Positions 23,380 through 34,023 of a stretch of DNA of 64,000 nt are shown piece by piece (within the stretch, counting starts at the first letter, position 1; each line of letters begins with the position of its first letter). Made by a program: the position numbers and the translations under genes. A model generated the notes under the pieces. The model was not told where the DNA came from. It worked only from the letters and a program-made list of their open reading frames with translations, and did not search any database. The stretch is taken from contig MNCI01020931.1 of assembly GCA_015680685.1 (NCBI GenBank), positions 720,708 through 784,707 of the forward strand. The letters are read 5' to 3'. This stretch comes from Gnetum montanum. Taxonomy: Eukaryota > Streptophyta > Gnetopsida > Gnetales > Gnetaceae.

Positions 23380-23947
23380 ATTTACCATCTCAAAGAATGT
23401 TAATTGAAAAACTAAGATATTCAACTAGGATACCAAGTTTTGAGTTGTGGCTCTTAATAGTCAACCTACTCATAGTAAAGGTTAGATCTTAGAATTTTAC
23501 AATTTCGGTCTATTTTCACATCAACTTTACTTTTCTAAAGCTATTTTTCAAATTACAATTATAGTTTAACAGTAACTTCATGTTAAGATGACAATGGTGG
23601 TATTAGTAGATATTGTTTGCAAATCTGAAGTAATCCATACAGGCCAGAACGGTCAAGTTTTGTCATATTCAATCCTTTAATGAAATTTGTATAAAAACAT
23701 ATATGATTCAGTAATTTCTTAACTTTTCTTCTTGTGTATCATCAGCAAAGATGCTTTACTTGTAAATTTTGATCCAAAAAAGAAATCTAAGTTGGCTAGA
23801 ACCATTAATTTTTGCTCTAGCAATTCAATGGACACAAATGTACCTCTTGATATCAAATTAATATTTGTAAGGTAATGAAACTGCTAGGTAATTGGGACAA
23901 AAAGATCACAATACATATGATACAATTAACAAAAAATTTGACACGGA
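23380..23947 (-). other. 3' flank of the GT47 gene
   Basis: This is the region between the GT47 stop codon and the duplicated exon-1 fragment. It must hold the 3' UTR and polyadenylation region unless transcripts run on into the duplication. I could not fix a poly(A) site. Confidence 0.5.
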
Positions 23948-26900
23948 TTACGGAATGGGCATAGGAGGAGTCCATTTCTTAAATGGGATAAAATCTCTGT
24001 TGACAATACTGCCATTGTGCAGCCAAAATGTTTCAGCTGATTGGTGGAAGCGCCTAACTTTTCTCTGCAACTCCCACAAAATGGCAGTCATTGCAGAGCA
24101 TCCCACTTCCTCTGAGGCATATACCCATAAACATCTTACTTGTCGCCCTTGAGAAATCATTGCTTCAATTTCCACATCTGATGAAATTAACGGCATGGTA
24201 AGTTTAAAAAGTCTCTATGGAGTATTTGAAACAATTCAACTTTGAAATGTTCTTACCAGTAATAGATTCCAAATATTCCAACAGTTCAGAACTTATTTTA
24301 GTTGCAGGCCACTTAATAGAAAATTTAGTATAGTCTAAGACATTCTGAAAGGGTAGCTCTATTTGATCTGACAAGATAACAGGTACACATTCCTGCATTG
24401 ACAAACTTATTTATGTAAGTAAACATAGGAGCATGTCAATAATCACAAAAAGGTTGAAGAAATTAGTTTGAAAATATAAAAAAGAAAAGATAACTAGTTT
24501 TTATGACTAGGGACATACCACAAAAAAAGCCTCGTAGAAACGAAGGGTCCATGATGATTCTCCCCTTGGAGCCAAGCAAAACTTTGCATTGCGAAGATGC
24601 TGAAAGTACTCAATTCTGCCTAGCTTTTCAGGACCACTAAATTTAAGCTCAGGTGCCTCCAACTGTTACAGGTATCAGAGAATTAGCATAACTTCATACA
24701 CTGATTGAACTTTTAATCACTGATACACAAAGTACGTTAGCATGTACATTACCAGCAAGATATTATAATGGACATGACCAAAACCACAAATGTAGAGAGT
24801 CGTTATAATGATTTCAAATAATTCAAAGCAGTATATATGAAAAACAAAAGCCCATCCCATTATGTTGGGACAAGGCTATGAAGATAATGATATTATGAAA
24901 AAAACAAAAATCAAGGTAAAGATTATCATGATATGAAAACAAAAATCAAGGTAATGGTTATTTAGTTGACATGAATATCAAATGACCAATGGAAGGAAGG
25001 CAACAGAAATCACACTGAAAGAAATTCTCTGGTCAGTGCAAGCTCTCAGCCGTAACATTAGTGTGATGGGCCTCACAAAGGAATTATTTTTCAGGAAGGA
25101 CATGTTAATATTAACATATTTTCAGGAGACTATATCCGAATAATAATGAATAATTTTCTAAGAACACAGCCAACTTCAGACTTCAAAAGCCAGGTATAAG
25201 GAAAGGGGAGAAATCCATCTCCATGTTAGCAAAGATTAGCGATAGGAACCATAAAGACATTGACCATATTTGATAAAACAAGATGCAGGCTCTGGATGGA
25301 GGCCAAACTTTCGAGGACTATTGAACAAAGAAATTCACTAGAAATCATATCAAAGATAAAAACCATATTTGAGAATGATAGATCCAATTTATAACTTGGA
25401 TGTTAAGAAAGCATCAAGAATAATAAAAAATGGTACAACTGTTGAACCAGATAACATTCATATAGAGGTGTGTGAGATTAGGGAGATATAGGAGTTGAAA
25501 TGGCTTACAAAAGTATTCAACAACATCTTGGAAGAGGGGAGAATGCCTGAGGAATGGAAGAGAATTACATAAAAATCTACAAGAGAACATGGATGTTTAG
25601 AATTCCCAACCATAGAGGAATTAAACTTACGAGATATATCACAAAGCCATGGATATAGCCTACAGTAACGTTTAAGACATGAATCCACAGCATTTCAAAT
25701 CTATTTGGATTTATGTTAGAAAAACAATTTTGAACAACAGTTTCAAACCAGTTAAAAAAAAGACTCTAGAAGCTTCCAAACATCTAAATGGTTACACCAA
25801 CATACTAGATGCTTGTACAAGATATTGGAAGCAAAGGGAATGACTGAGTATGCCTTTTGAATTGTGAGAAAGTAAGGGTGCCTGCTATGAGAGAAGCCTT
25901 CAAGAATTGTGAGGTCTTTGGAAGACACCGAGGAGTCTTCATGTAGTTGTGGGAAGACCAAGATGGTTTGCTGCACCAGTTGCTGAAGGAGTGCTGTAGA
26001 GAGTGCACACCAGTGCAGCCCAGAAAAGCAAACCATTTAGGCTACAGTAGGCTTACGCTATCATTGTTATTTGTATTTCTCTTCATTTGATATAAGCAAT
26101 GATGCAATAAATTCTCTAAATTGTTTTTGGTTGCATGTTGCCAATCTTAATAGTTCTCTCTGCGATATCTTATTTTTCTTACAATTTGAGGAATCCTATG
26201 GGTTCTGTCTGAAAATTCGTAGAGAAGTTTAGGAGTAGAAAGAAATGGTTAAAGAAATTGGCACCATGGTAAAGAAAAAATGCTTTAAAACAAGTTATCA
26301 TGCCCTTTAAGACAGTCATCAAAACACTATTATTAAATGGCAAATCAATGAATTGCTCCACCAGAAAATAATATCAATAAAAATATGTTTATTGCAAAAT
26401 GTCTTTCCATGATGTTGCATTGGACACATAAAAACTTTGAATATAACAAAATATAACAAAATCTTAGAGCTGAGCTTAAGAGCATATAGTGATGTAATCA
26501 AGTTTTTAAGAATTTGATTTGGAAGAAACAAAGACAGAAACAAGATATACACCTTATCTGGAAACTGATTTGACAGCTCAATCAACTTCAGCCGACCAAC
26601 TTTCCCTTGTGCTCTACCCAAGTAATTGGCCAAATATTTCCTCTTTGATAATGGAATAGGTGTGATTTCATTCTCTTTGGCAGATTTTTGAAATGTAACA
26701 TGCTCATCAACATATCCAGGTATAATAATGTCTTTCCAAGTATTAAATGCAGTTACATCACGCTTGTCTGTGCGATCACCCTGCATAACACAAAAGAGCT
26801 GCTTAATTACCTAACTTTGCTAACACAAAATTTCATAAACACCATCATAAAAAAATATCTTATTAACTCTTCTCCATTTCAGGCAGTACTGAGAAACTCA

Positions 26901-29596
26901 AATCACCTCGGGTGTTAGAATGATGGACCGATTGAGGTAAACTGCCCACCCTTTAAATAAATGAGCACCAGCTCCACTGGTTTTAATCAACAGAAAGGTG
27001 AATGTCAGAGAACTTGAACGCCTTTTATACATTGAAATATGCATGAATTGTACATAAACTTCTGCCAAGAAGGAATAATGGTCTTTTTTTAATACTTTTT
27101 TTAAGTACCATGATGGAAAATGATATTAACCACTGCTTTTTTGAGAAGGAAACTGATTTTGAATGTGTTGAAATTCAGTCAAAGTTTTCAACATGGATAT
27201 AAATAGAGAGTACCTTGAAAATATGAATACATGATCACGTCCACCTGACCGACGGAAGTATGGAAGCTGCTTTAAAACCTGTTAAGTAACAATCAGAGGT
27301 GATCATTCTTCAAGGAACATTAAAATGAAATATGGAAATAGAAAATATTGTTACAATCAATCACTAAAAGACCATTCATCTTAAGAATACTTACTTTCAC
27401 GTATGTATCATTGATCTCCTTATCATTAAGGCCACCTTTCATGCGAACACATTTCACATAGGATGGAACAAAAAACAGTTGTGCCTCATCTTTGTTCCTT
27501 GTGTGAAATTTGGATTGCAAAAGCAGCTGGTGAATCTTAACCTGCATCAAAAACATATAAATATCACTAAACTAATTAAATGACCAGTTCAACTAAAGTA
27601 ATTGATATTCAATATGTTATTATATATATATATGACAATCTGCCTTGAGGATCAGTTCCAATTGATATTCTAAACAATGGGGTGTTAGCCTAGTGCTAAG
27701 ACTTTTGATTTTGTACTTTCAAGTTATGGGTTCAATTCTGGTGGGCAATACTAAGTTATAAGTTCTAACTTAACTATATGTCTTGGGGTTAAAAAGATGT
27801 TTTGGGTTCCAACACCCTCTCACTGCTCCCACTACAATAGATATTCTGAGACTTATGTTTTCTTTCATCCATTTAAAGGCCCTATGGATCTTTTGGATGG
27901 TATTCAGTTTTGCAGTCAAAAAGACAGATCTTATATATGTCAATATAACATCTCTGGATTAAACTTGTCACTTGTAGAATGTAAGCCATAAGTTTTTACG
28001 CACAAGCTACATCAAATAAAAATATTTATCAAATTGTGAATGCTTAAATATTTATCAAATCAACTACTTAAATTTGCTAGATCATCAGTATTCAGTAACA
28101 GTATAGAACCACCAGACATTATATATGTTACCATTAAATACATTGTCTCTATATTAGAAATAATAAATGTCTTTTGCAACTGCAACTCTGAGAAACATAT
28201 ATCTTGCTCAATTTCATAGATGTGCTATTGATTTTATGAAAAAAATAACTTTTGATAAGCAAAACAGCAAACAATTTGACATATAAAAAAAACTACCTGA
28301 TATTTGTTAGCAATGTTAACAGCAGTATTCTTCATCCACACATGGATTTCAATACCATCCAAGAAGAAATATAAAATTAACAATTAATTCATAAGAACAT
28401 AGCACAAGATTTTCAACAATGTCTGAACTGTTACACGGCATCTAGCGTGTCATAAAAATATGACCCTGAACGTTGAAAAATTTTGTCCTTTTAAGTTTTC
28501 ATCCAGGATATTCACAATGCTTTGCAGCTTTAGGTACTCTTATATAGTCCTAGACCTAATTTTCATTTTCCAATTTCCACTTTTTTTAGGATGGGTAAGT
28601 GACAAGGGTGTGTAACTGACAAGCAGGGAACTAGCATCTTACTATGAAAGTACCATGTCATATACCAAAAAATATATATTTCCCCATCACTGATTCATTA
28701 ACAAATCCAGAAGAGATCCTTCATTTTCTGGATCCATTATACTCCATTTCATTGGAGTCGTGCCTGGAAAAGATGCCAAACATGTAACAAATAGCACACC
28801 CACCTGTTTCACAAGTTTTCCCTTTGGCATAAAGTTTCCAGAACAACTCCAACCCCATCAAAAAATCGGAACATTTCAAAAATCCTGAGGTTTCACTATC
28901 CATTTTTTGTTTTCGTTTGATATAATATTTCCCCAAAAAGGCATTCAACCCCTGAAAAATGTGAACATTTCAGGACTCATTTTTTTCCCATACCATTTGC
29001 AACGTTGCAATGGTGATTAATTAATCCTTGGGAGATCAATTTTCAAGTTTGTTGATTAAATTAGGAGGGTTGAAGCAACTGTAATAAACAAACGAAAAGC
29101 ATATGATGCACAGGACCGCTGTCTGAAACAAACGAATGAAATAAACAAATGATGAACCCAGAAACACAGACATAACTAAAAACGCATAATTCGATAAATA
29201 AAACAGTACCTGAGTACCCCATTGCCCCTTGGCACAAGAATCAGCTGTAATAGAGTGATCTCTACCATAAAGCAACTCTCTAATCCCCTGCACTTCGTCC
29301 TCCATGTAAACATAGATCTTAAGACTCAGATCAGAACCGTAAACCTGCTGCGGCCATCTAAAGGAACCAAACTGACTGAGATCTGAAACTTTTTCAGAAG
29401 AAGAACTTATGCTGCTTAATTGATTACTGCTCCTAAATTCTCTGCTGCATGAAGTACATGCTCCCTGTGATAATTGATCAATGCATCTGGTTATTAAGAA
29501 TGTAATAACAATAAGGCCCAGGGCACCAGCAAAATGCATACTGCCGCATGTGGGTGAATGCTGGAATCCTGGGCGGCTCTTGCTATGGCTGCCCAT
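23948..29596 (-). CDS. GT47 exostosin-family glycosyltransferase, 8 exons, 468 aa
   Basis: Exons (minus): 29596-29210, 27541-27395, 27278-27214, 26976-26907, 26780-26553, 24662-24519, 24392-24257, 24177-23948. All introns are GT-AG and the frame closes at a TAA. Residues 20-38 (MHFAGALGLIVITFLITRC) form a signal anchor, so a type II Golgi membrane protein is expected. A Ser-rich stem follows, then the exostosin domain (about 90-430): SLKIYVY, QLFFVPSYVK (150-159), PYFRRSGGRDHVFIF (184-198), LSKRKYLANYLGRAQGK, FCLAPRGESSWTLRFYEAFF (327-346), and ECVPVILSDQIELPF (348-362). Plant GT47 enzymes transfer sugars to wall polysaccharides or glycoproteins. This one resembles the Arabidopsis At1g21480-type group (from memory); its substrate is unknown. 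Length and motifs are complete and no disabling change is visible. Intron 5 carries a LINE fragment and intron 1 a SINE-like repeat. Confidence 0.93.
24845..24900 (+). mobile_element. Possible LINE/RTE 3'-end remnant in GT47 intron 5 region
   Basis: The phrase 'cattatgttgggacaaggct' followed by A-rich repeats resembles the 3' end of plant RTE-type elements. It is short and could be coincidental. Confidence 0.3.
25390..25690 (+). mobile_element. RTE-like LINE reverse-transcriptase fragment in GT47 intron 5
   Basis: One plus-strand frame reads WLTKVFNNILEEGRMPEEW and KRIT-stop. The next pieces correspond to the NYRGIKL block and the MSHTMKLWE-like block seen in plant RTE-type retrotransposons. 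Stops and a frameshift break it. It lies antisense to the GT47 gene within its fifth intron, which is about 1.9 kb long. Confidence 0.6.
27678..27830 (+). mobile_element. SINE-like tRNA-derived repeat in GT47 intron 1
   Basis: It has an A-box-like 'tagcctagtgctaag' (27686-27700) and a B-box-like 'gggttcaattctgg' (27728-27741) at tRNA-like spacing. Shared text and a 'gttccaacaccc' end follow. Related copies lie at 31632-31790 and 32462-32615. Confidence 0.6.
28485..29366 (-). repeat. Source copy of the GT47 exon-1/intron-1 duplication
   Basis: This is the in-gene partner of 22503-23379. Its left end is in intron 1 (gtccttttaag) and its right end is in exon 1 (ggccatctaaa). No repeat or transposon end is visible at either boundary. 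Confidence 0.9.
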
Positions 29597-29832
29597 TAGC
29601 TTCTTCCTTTTCTTCTGCTCTTGACAGAGAGAGTGCTTCTTGTCTCCCGAATAAATAAATTGGCCCCTGCAAGCAACGCATCGCGGTACTATTGTATGTG
29701 GATTGCAGGGATACGGACACTAAATGTTAAGTGGCCTTTACAAAAACATCCTTTGTTTTTCTTCTTCCATTTCTTTTATTTTATTTTATTTTTTTTATTA
29801 AATTTTGGAGGAGCGTGGAACTTGATATAAAT

Positions 29833-30005
29833 GAAACATAAGTACACCCTTGTATCTTCCAAATCAAGTATCTTACCTGATTTTTGGAGATGTTGAAATC
29901 CAAAATAAGTGAAACATAGATACACCCCAAGATTTATAGAAGTTTATAATTCAATGTTATTGAACTTATGAAACATAGGTAAACCTTAAGATTTATAGAA
30001 GTTTA
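29833..30005. repeat. Three degenerate copies of a gaaacata...acacc motif
   Basis: Similar blocks begin at about 29833, 29911 and 29970. The last two share 'agatttatagaagtttata' (19 bases) after the gaaacata core. Confidence 0.6.
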
Positions 30006-30095
30006 TACGTGAGTTCTACCTAGTAAAATCAAATCTGTGACATGGGTTTATCAAGCTGAGACCCATACCATTAAGCTAACACCTCATTGTTAATC
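30000..30095 (-). mobile_element. Diverged SINE-like fragment
   Basis: On the minus strand 'ggtgttagcttaatggtatg' resembles the A box of the family at 27678. About 40 bases on, 'cagatttgatttt' resembles the B box. Similarity is weak. Confidence 0.35.
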
Positions 30096-31173
30096 TCCCA
30101 AATTTTTTTATCAAAGTCTACATCATCATAAAGCAAATTAGCTATGCCTCAAAGTTCAATGCTCCTAAGGGATTTGCTATATCTATGCCTTTCCTAACCT
30201 TTGTTACAGAATATTAACATGTTGGTTTCTCATTTAAGACTTGATTTTGAGCTTAGGTATAATTATTAGAAAAGAGATTGGATTAATGAATGAATGAAAG
30301 CTTAACTTCTTTGAATAGTTGCCTAGTTTTAAACTCGATATTCGGACTTTAAAAGCAAGCACCTTACTATCACTACAAGTATGATCTTTTACACTACTAT
30401 GTTTAGCATATTAAATATAATATGTATAACTATTAAAAAAAATAGCCAATGATATTCAAACTTTTAAATTAATGAGCATTCTAACTAGAGAACTTTATTT
30501 GAAGACAAATGATCCTATGATCAACCCATAAAGTTTGGTGTGCAAACGGTTTTAGCCTTTCCCCTTGCACATTGATTAGTCTCTTCTTTCGCTGCATTCA
30601 AAGTCGAAGCCCACCTATTGTACTCACTTCAAATACAAAGCGCTTCGGTGTGAAATAAAGGGAGAGTCACGATTATAGAAGTCTTCGTTCAATCTTAAAT
30701 CACATTAACTTCTTTTTTTAAGGGTAGAGAGTAACGATTTTAGCATGGGTTTTGACATATTTATGTTGTGGCGCAAAAAAGAATCGGTTTTCAAAAAATT
30801 TTCATTCACTCGGAGTTCTTGAACTACTTTAAGCTTCTTATACTAATGTTGAAATTACTAATGAATCCTAAAATGTAACTTTACTTTTTGGTATGTAAAA
30901 ATGTGCAATTTTTTCTTTTTAAATGTTGTAACAAATATCATGCTTGATTTTTTACATTTTAATGATGTATATGTATATTATGAATTGTTCATCTTACATC
31001 ATGATATATGTTTATTTAAATTTTGGGTTATTTACCTGTAATGAGAGTTCCATTTTGCAACTAAATAACATGATGTAGAAGCATAATATCCAAGTCACTC
31101 ATATTAGCTACTATTCTTGTTTCTCCTTACATGTTGAATTAAATAAAGTTTCAATGGTGTAGCATGTCTTAAA

Positions 31174-31294
31174 TATAAGATCATTTATACATAAGCATAC
31201 AATATTTTTTAAGGGTAGAATGACTTGATATAGATATAAGATCATTTATACTTAAGCATATAATTTTTTTGAAGGTAGGGTAACTCAATATACT
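31174..31294. repeat. Two tandem units of about 61 bp
   Basis: Both units start 'tataagatcatttatac' (31174 and 31235) and contain 'taagcata' and a T run followed by gggtag/ggtagg. Confidence 0.75.
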
Positions 31295-31395
31295 TGGAAT
31301 AATGCCTCCAAGCTAGTGTGTATAGGTTGTTAGTACAAAGTTCCAAATCCAGTACTTTCAAGAACAAAGTAATGTGAGCTCTTAAGATTTTAAAG
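31258..31395 (-). mobile_element. SINE-like repeat related to 3121-3290
   Basis: It shares 'gaaggtagggtaa'-like, 'caagctagtg'-like and 'tcaagaacaaag' blocks in order with 3121-3290, at low identity. Confidence 0.35.
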
Positions 31396-31631
31396 CTTAA
31401 TCTAAAGAATATTCTAAAGTTTCACACTTTGCTAAGGTCTTTAACATTCTATTGATCTTGCAAAAACTAAGCAAATTAGCATTCTTTTTGATTTTGTTAA
31501 TTATACAAAGTTTATATTGGTTCTCCAAAATGTTTTTTTAATCAATCTTCTTAATTGTAAAAAGGAATTGATATTGCAAACAAAAAAAACTTACATTCAG
31601 CTAGTTGTGCATTATAATTTATTTATCAATG

Positions 31632-31790
31632 AAGTTTTAGCCTACCGTTAAGACTTTTGATTTGGAAGCTCCAAGTTATGGGTTTAATTTTGGTGTTAAC
31701 AATGCTAAGTTATAAAGTTCTAATTTGACTATATGTCTTGTAGGTAAATATTGTTTAAAAACTAAAGTTTCAAGTTCCAACACCCCCTAT
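31632..31790 (+). mobile_element. SINE-like tRNA-derived repeat
   Basis: A-box-like 'tagcctaccgttaag' and B-box-like 'gggtttaatttt' at the family spacing, then 'aatgctaagttataaagttc' and a 'gttccaacacccc' end, as in 27678-27830. Confidence 0.6.
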
Positions 31791-32461
31791 AATTCTTTTA
31801 ATTTTTAATATACTTTTTAAAATAATATTAATCTCCTCCAAAAGCAAGTTGAAAAATGTAAAATTCACATTAAAACTAAGGATAAGAAAAATGAAGATAA
31901 TGCCAAAGATAGGTAAAAACACTAAAGTATTGATTAGTCCATATTCTATGAATTGGACTAGCATGAGCATCTAGATAGTTAGATATTTGATCATTGGTCA
32001 TTGTCTTCCCAGTCACACTTATGTATGGGCTAGTTTGTATAGTTAACTATGACCGAGATGTATCATGTTGACATTGTAATGGCTATATCTAAAAAATTAT
32101 TAAAATATTAAAAATATAAATTATCTAAGTGCAAGGTAATAAATCTAATATAGCATAAGCATTGATCATTTACGCTAATGTTGACGGGTTATAAAGTGTC
32201 CATGGTTGGGCATACCAAGTGGCATACTACTAGAATTACCAAATGTTGATGTATTTATGCTCAAACCTGGTCGTACTCATATAGTATGATTAAGGTACAA
32301 TGAAATGTAAAGTAATTAACTAAGTGTAACACCTTGGCTTTTAGAACTTGGAACCTTTGCTTTGTTATCTATGCTATGCTTATTCTTTAAGTATAAGGGT
32401 ATATTTTATTATATGGTACCTTGTTAATGTATGATAATAACCCTTTTTATATGATAAAATA

Positions 32462-32615
32462 AGGTATTAACCTTGTGGTAAGACTCTTGATTTAAAAGCT
32501 CCAAGTCATGGATTTGATTCTAGTGGGCAATGCTGAGTTATAAGGTTCTAATTGAACTAAATATCCTGGGGTGTCACTATATTACAATTATTGTAGAGTT
32601 CTAACAACCCCCTAC
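32462..32615 (+). mobile_element. SINE-like tRNA-derived repeat
   Basis: The third clear copy: 'ttaaccttgtggtaagac', then 'gatttgattctagtgggcaa' and a 'gttctaacaacccc' end. It runs straight into a C-rich tail. Confidence 0.6.
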
Positions 32616-32757
32616 TATCCCTCTCATCCATCCTCCCCCTGCTATCCCCCTCCTCCTCCCTACAACACCCCCCCATGGCCCCCTTTCCCACCCCTTCCTC
32701 TCCTCCCCCCATCCTTATCTCTCCAACCCCACATTCATCCCCCTCCTCAAGGGTCTT
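32616..32757 (+). repeat. C-rich low-complexity tail after the SINE-like repeat
   Basis: CCT/CCC-dominated sequence that happens to be open in one frame, giving a Pro-rich peptide of no likely function. It follows the C-rich end of the repeat and probably expanded from it. Confidence 0.7.
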
Positions 32758-33052
32758 TTCCTTTATGTTAATGAGACTTAAATTTGAAATTTCTTAATTA
32801 TTATATATTTTAAGATTTGAGATCTTGAACCTTTACTTCCATGTAATAGTTTGGTATTTTTTATATCTTTATATCTTTTATTTTTTATTTAGGTTTATTT
32901 TGTAATTATCTTTGCTAACTCTTATTGCTCCTAAGTGTGGGCAAGCTAAAAGAATGATGGTGGCCCATTACTAGTACTTTATTAATGTTTAAAATCATAT
33001 TTTTCATATTTTATTTTATTCTAAGATTTTGGAATAAAGTAAGAATATAACT

Positions 33053-33878
33053 GATGGGACATGATATTGCATGGGCTGCGATATTGTGTCCGTCACAATA
33101 TCGCATCCCCCTGCGATATCACGTACGTGATATCGCAATCCGCTGCAATGTCTATAAATAAGAAGTGGCTCTCCCTTGTTTGAAGAATAGTTTAGTTTGG
33201 TAGTGAAACTCTGGTAGTTTGATCCCTCCAGAGTTAGATTATTTTTCTAGTGTCTACTCGTAGTGTGGTGAATGTAATTGTACGACATTATTTATTCGAG
33301 TGTGACGTACTTGGACACGCACATGACTAGTAATAAAGATTGAGATTACTTCATCATTATAGCATTCACTTTGTTATTTATTTGTTTATTTAATTGTTAT
33401 TTATTGTTTTCTCTCTCACTCTTAAACTCCTAGAACGTGAAATGAGTACGACTTGATTACAAGCATTTAAGTGTGACTACTTGGTATCCCAATGGCGTAC
33501 CTAGGATTTATGCTTGGTAATCCTAGTGGTAGTCAGACACGAGGTCCAAGATGTGTACGGATAATCAAGGAATCGGTTGCTCGTCACACTTAGGCTAGAT
33601 TAGATTTTCTTACCTTTTTCTCCTAGCTTAGCTTAGTTAATATTATTTCCCACTGCCTTTAGGAGTAGCATAGAATTAGGAACACATCATACACCTTACT
33701 CTGGACTAAACCATACGTGACAAATATATATACTAGTCCAGGTGGGAAGATAGCGAACTACAACCTAAGGTTAACGATCTAGGTGCCACAACTAGTCCAT
33801 CTACAGAGTTCGATAGGATCACATGTGAGAATGCTCATATTCGATGGTTGAGCATAGGGGTATCTCTGCCACTCATCA
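33053..33878 (+). repeat. 5' LTR of the pol-less gypsy element
   Basis: It is 826 bp. U3 has clustered palindromes at 33060-33140, including the perfect 20-base palindrome gatatcacgtacgtgatatc at 33115-33134. A TATA box (ctataaataag) follows at about 33150. The U5 end reads GCCACTCATCA. Confidence 0.85.
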
Positions 33879-33879
33879 T

Positions 33880-33897
33880 TGGCGTCGTTGCCAGGGA
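33880..33897 (+). other. Primer-binding site, tRNA-Asp type
   Basis: tggcgtcgttgccaggga differs at about two positions from the complement of the plant tRNA-Asp(GTC) 3' end (tggcgccgttgccgggga). It starts two bases after the LTR. Confidence 0.75.
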
Positions 33898-34023
33898 CGG
33901 TGCTAGTTATCTAGATTAGTTATATCATACAAGGTTGCTATATAAAGACTTAATGATATATCTCTTGGAAAGAAGAAATAATAATTAAAAGTCACATATA
34001 AATTCACACACATTTTCACAACA

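Larger units (their letters stand above)
29597..33052. other. A/T-rich region upstream of the GT47 gene, with small repeats
   Basis: The first 100-200 bases (CT/GA-rich near 29597-29640) are the likely 5' UTR and promoter of the GT47 gene. The rest has no convincing gene but contains SINE-like copies, short direct repeats and a C-rich tail. Confidence 0.5.

Noticed and set aside
23050-23424. 124-codon ORF starting MNILVFQLTFFEMVNS
   Set aside because: It is the copied GT47 exon-1 end read into retained intron. It has no anchor and no following exons, so it was called a duplicated gene fragment.
28721-28948. 75-codon ORF in GT47 intron 1, repeated at 22735-22962
   Set aside because: It is conserved only because the DNA was recently duplicated. 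It lies within an intron and resembles no known protein.
29036-29596. GT47 as a 186-aa single-exon protein
   Set aside because: The frame runs past a clear GT donor at 29210/29209; splicing there continues in phase into the exostosin domain on seven further exons.
32571-32771. Pro-rich 66-codon ORF, possibly a small wall protein
   Set aside because: It is a C-rich low-complexity tail without a signal peptide or repeat regularity, and it follows a SINE-like repeat.
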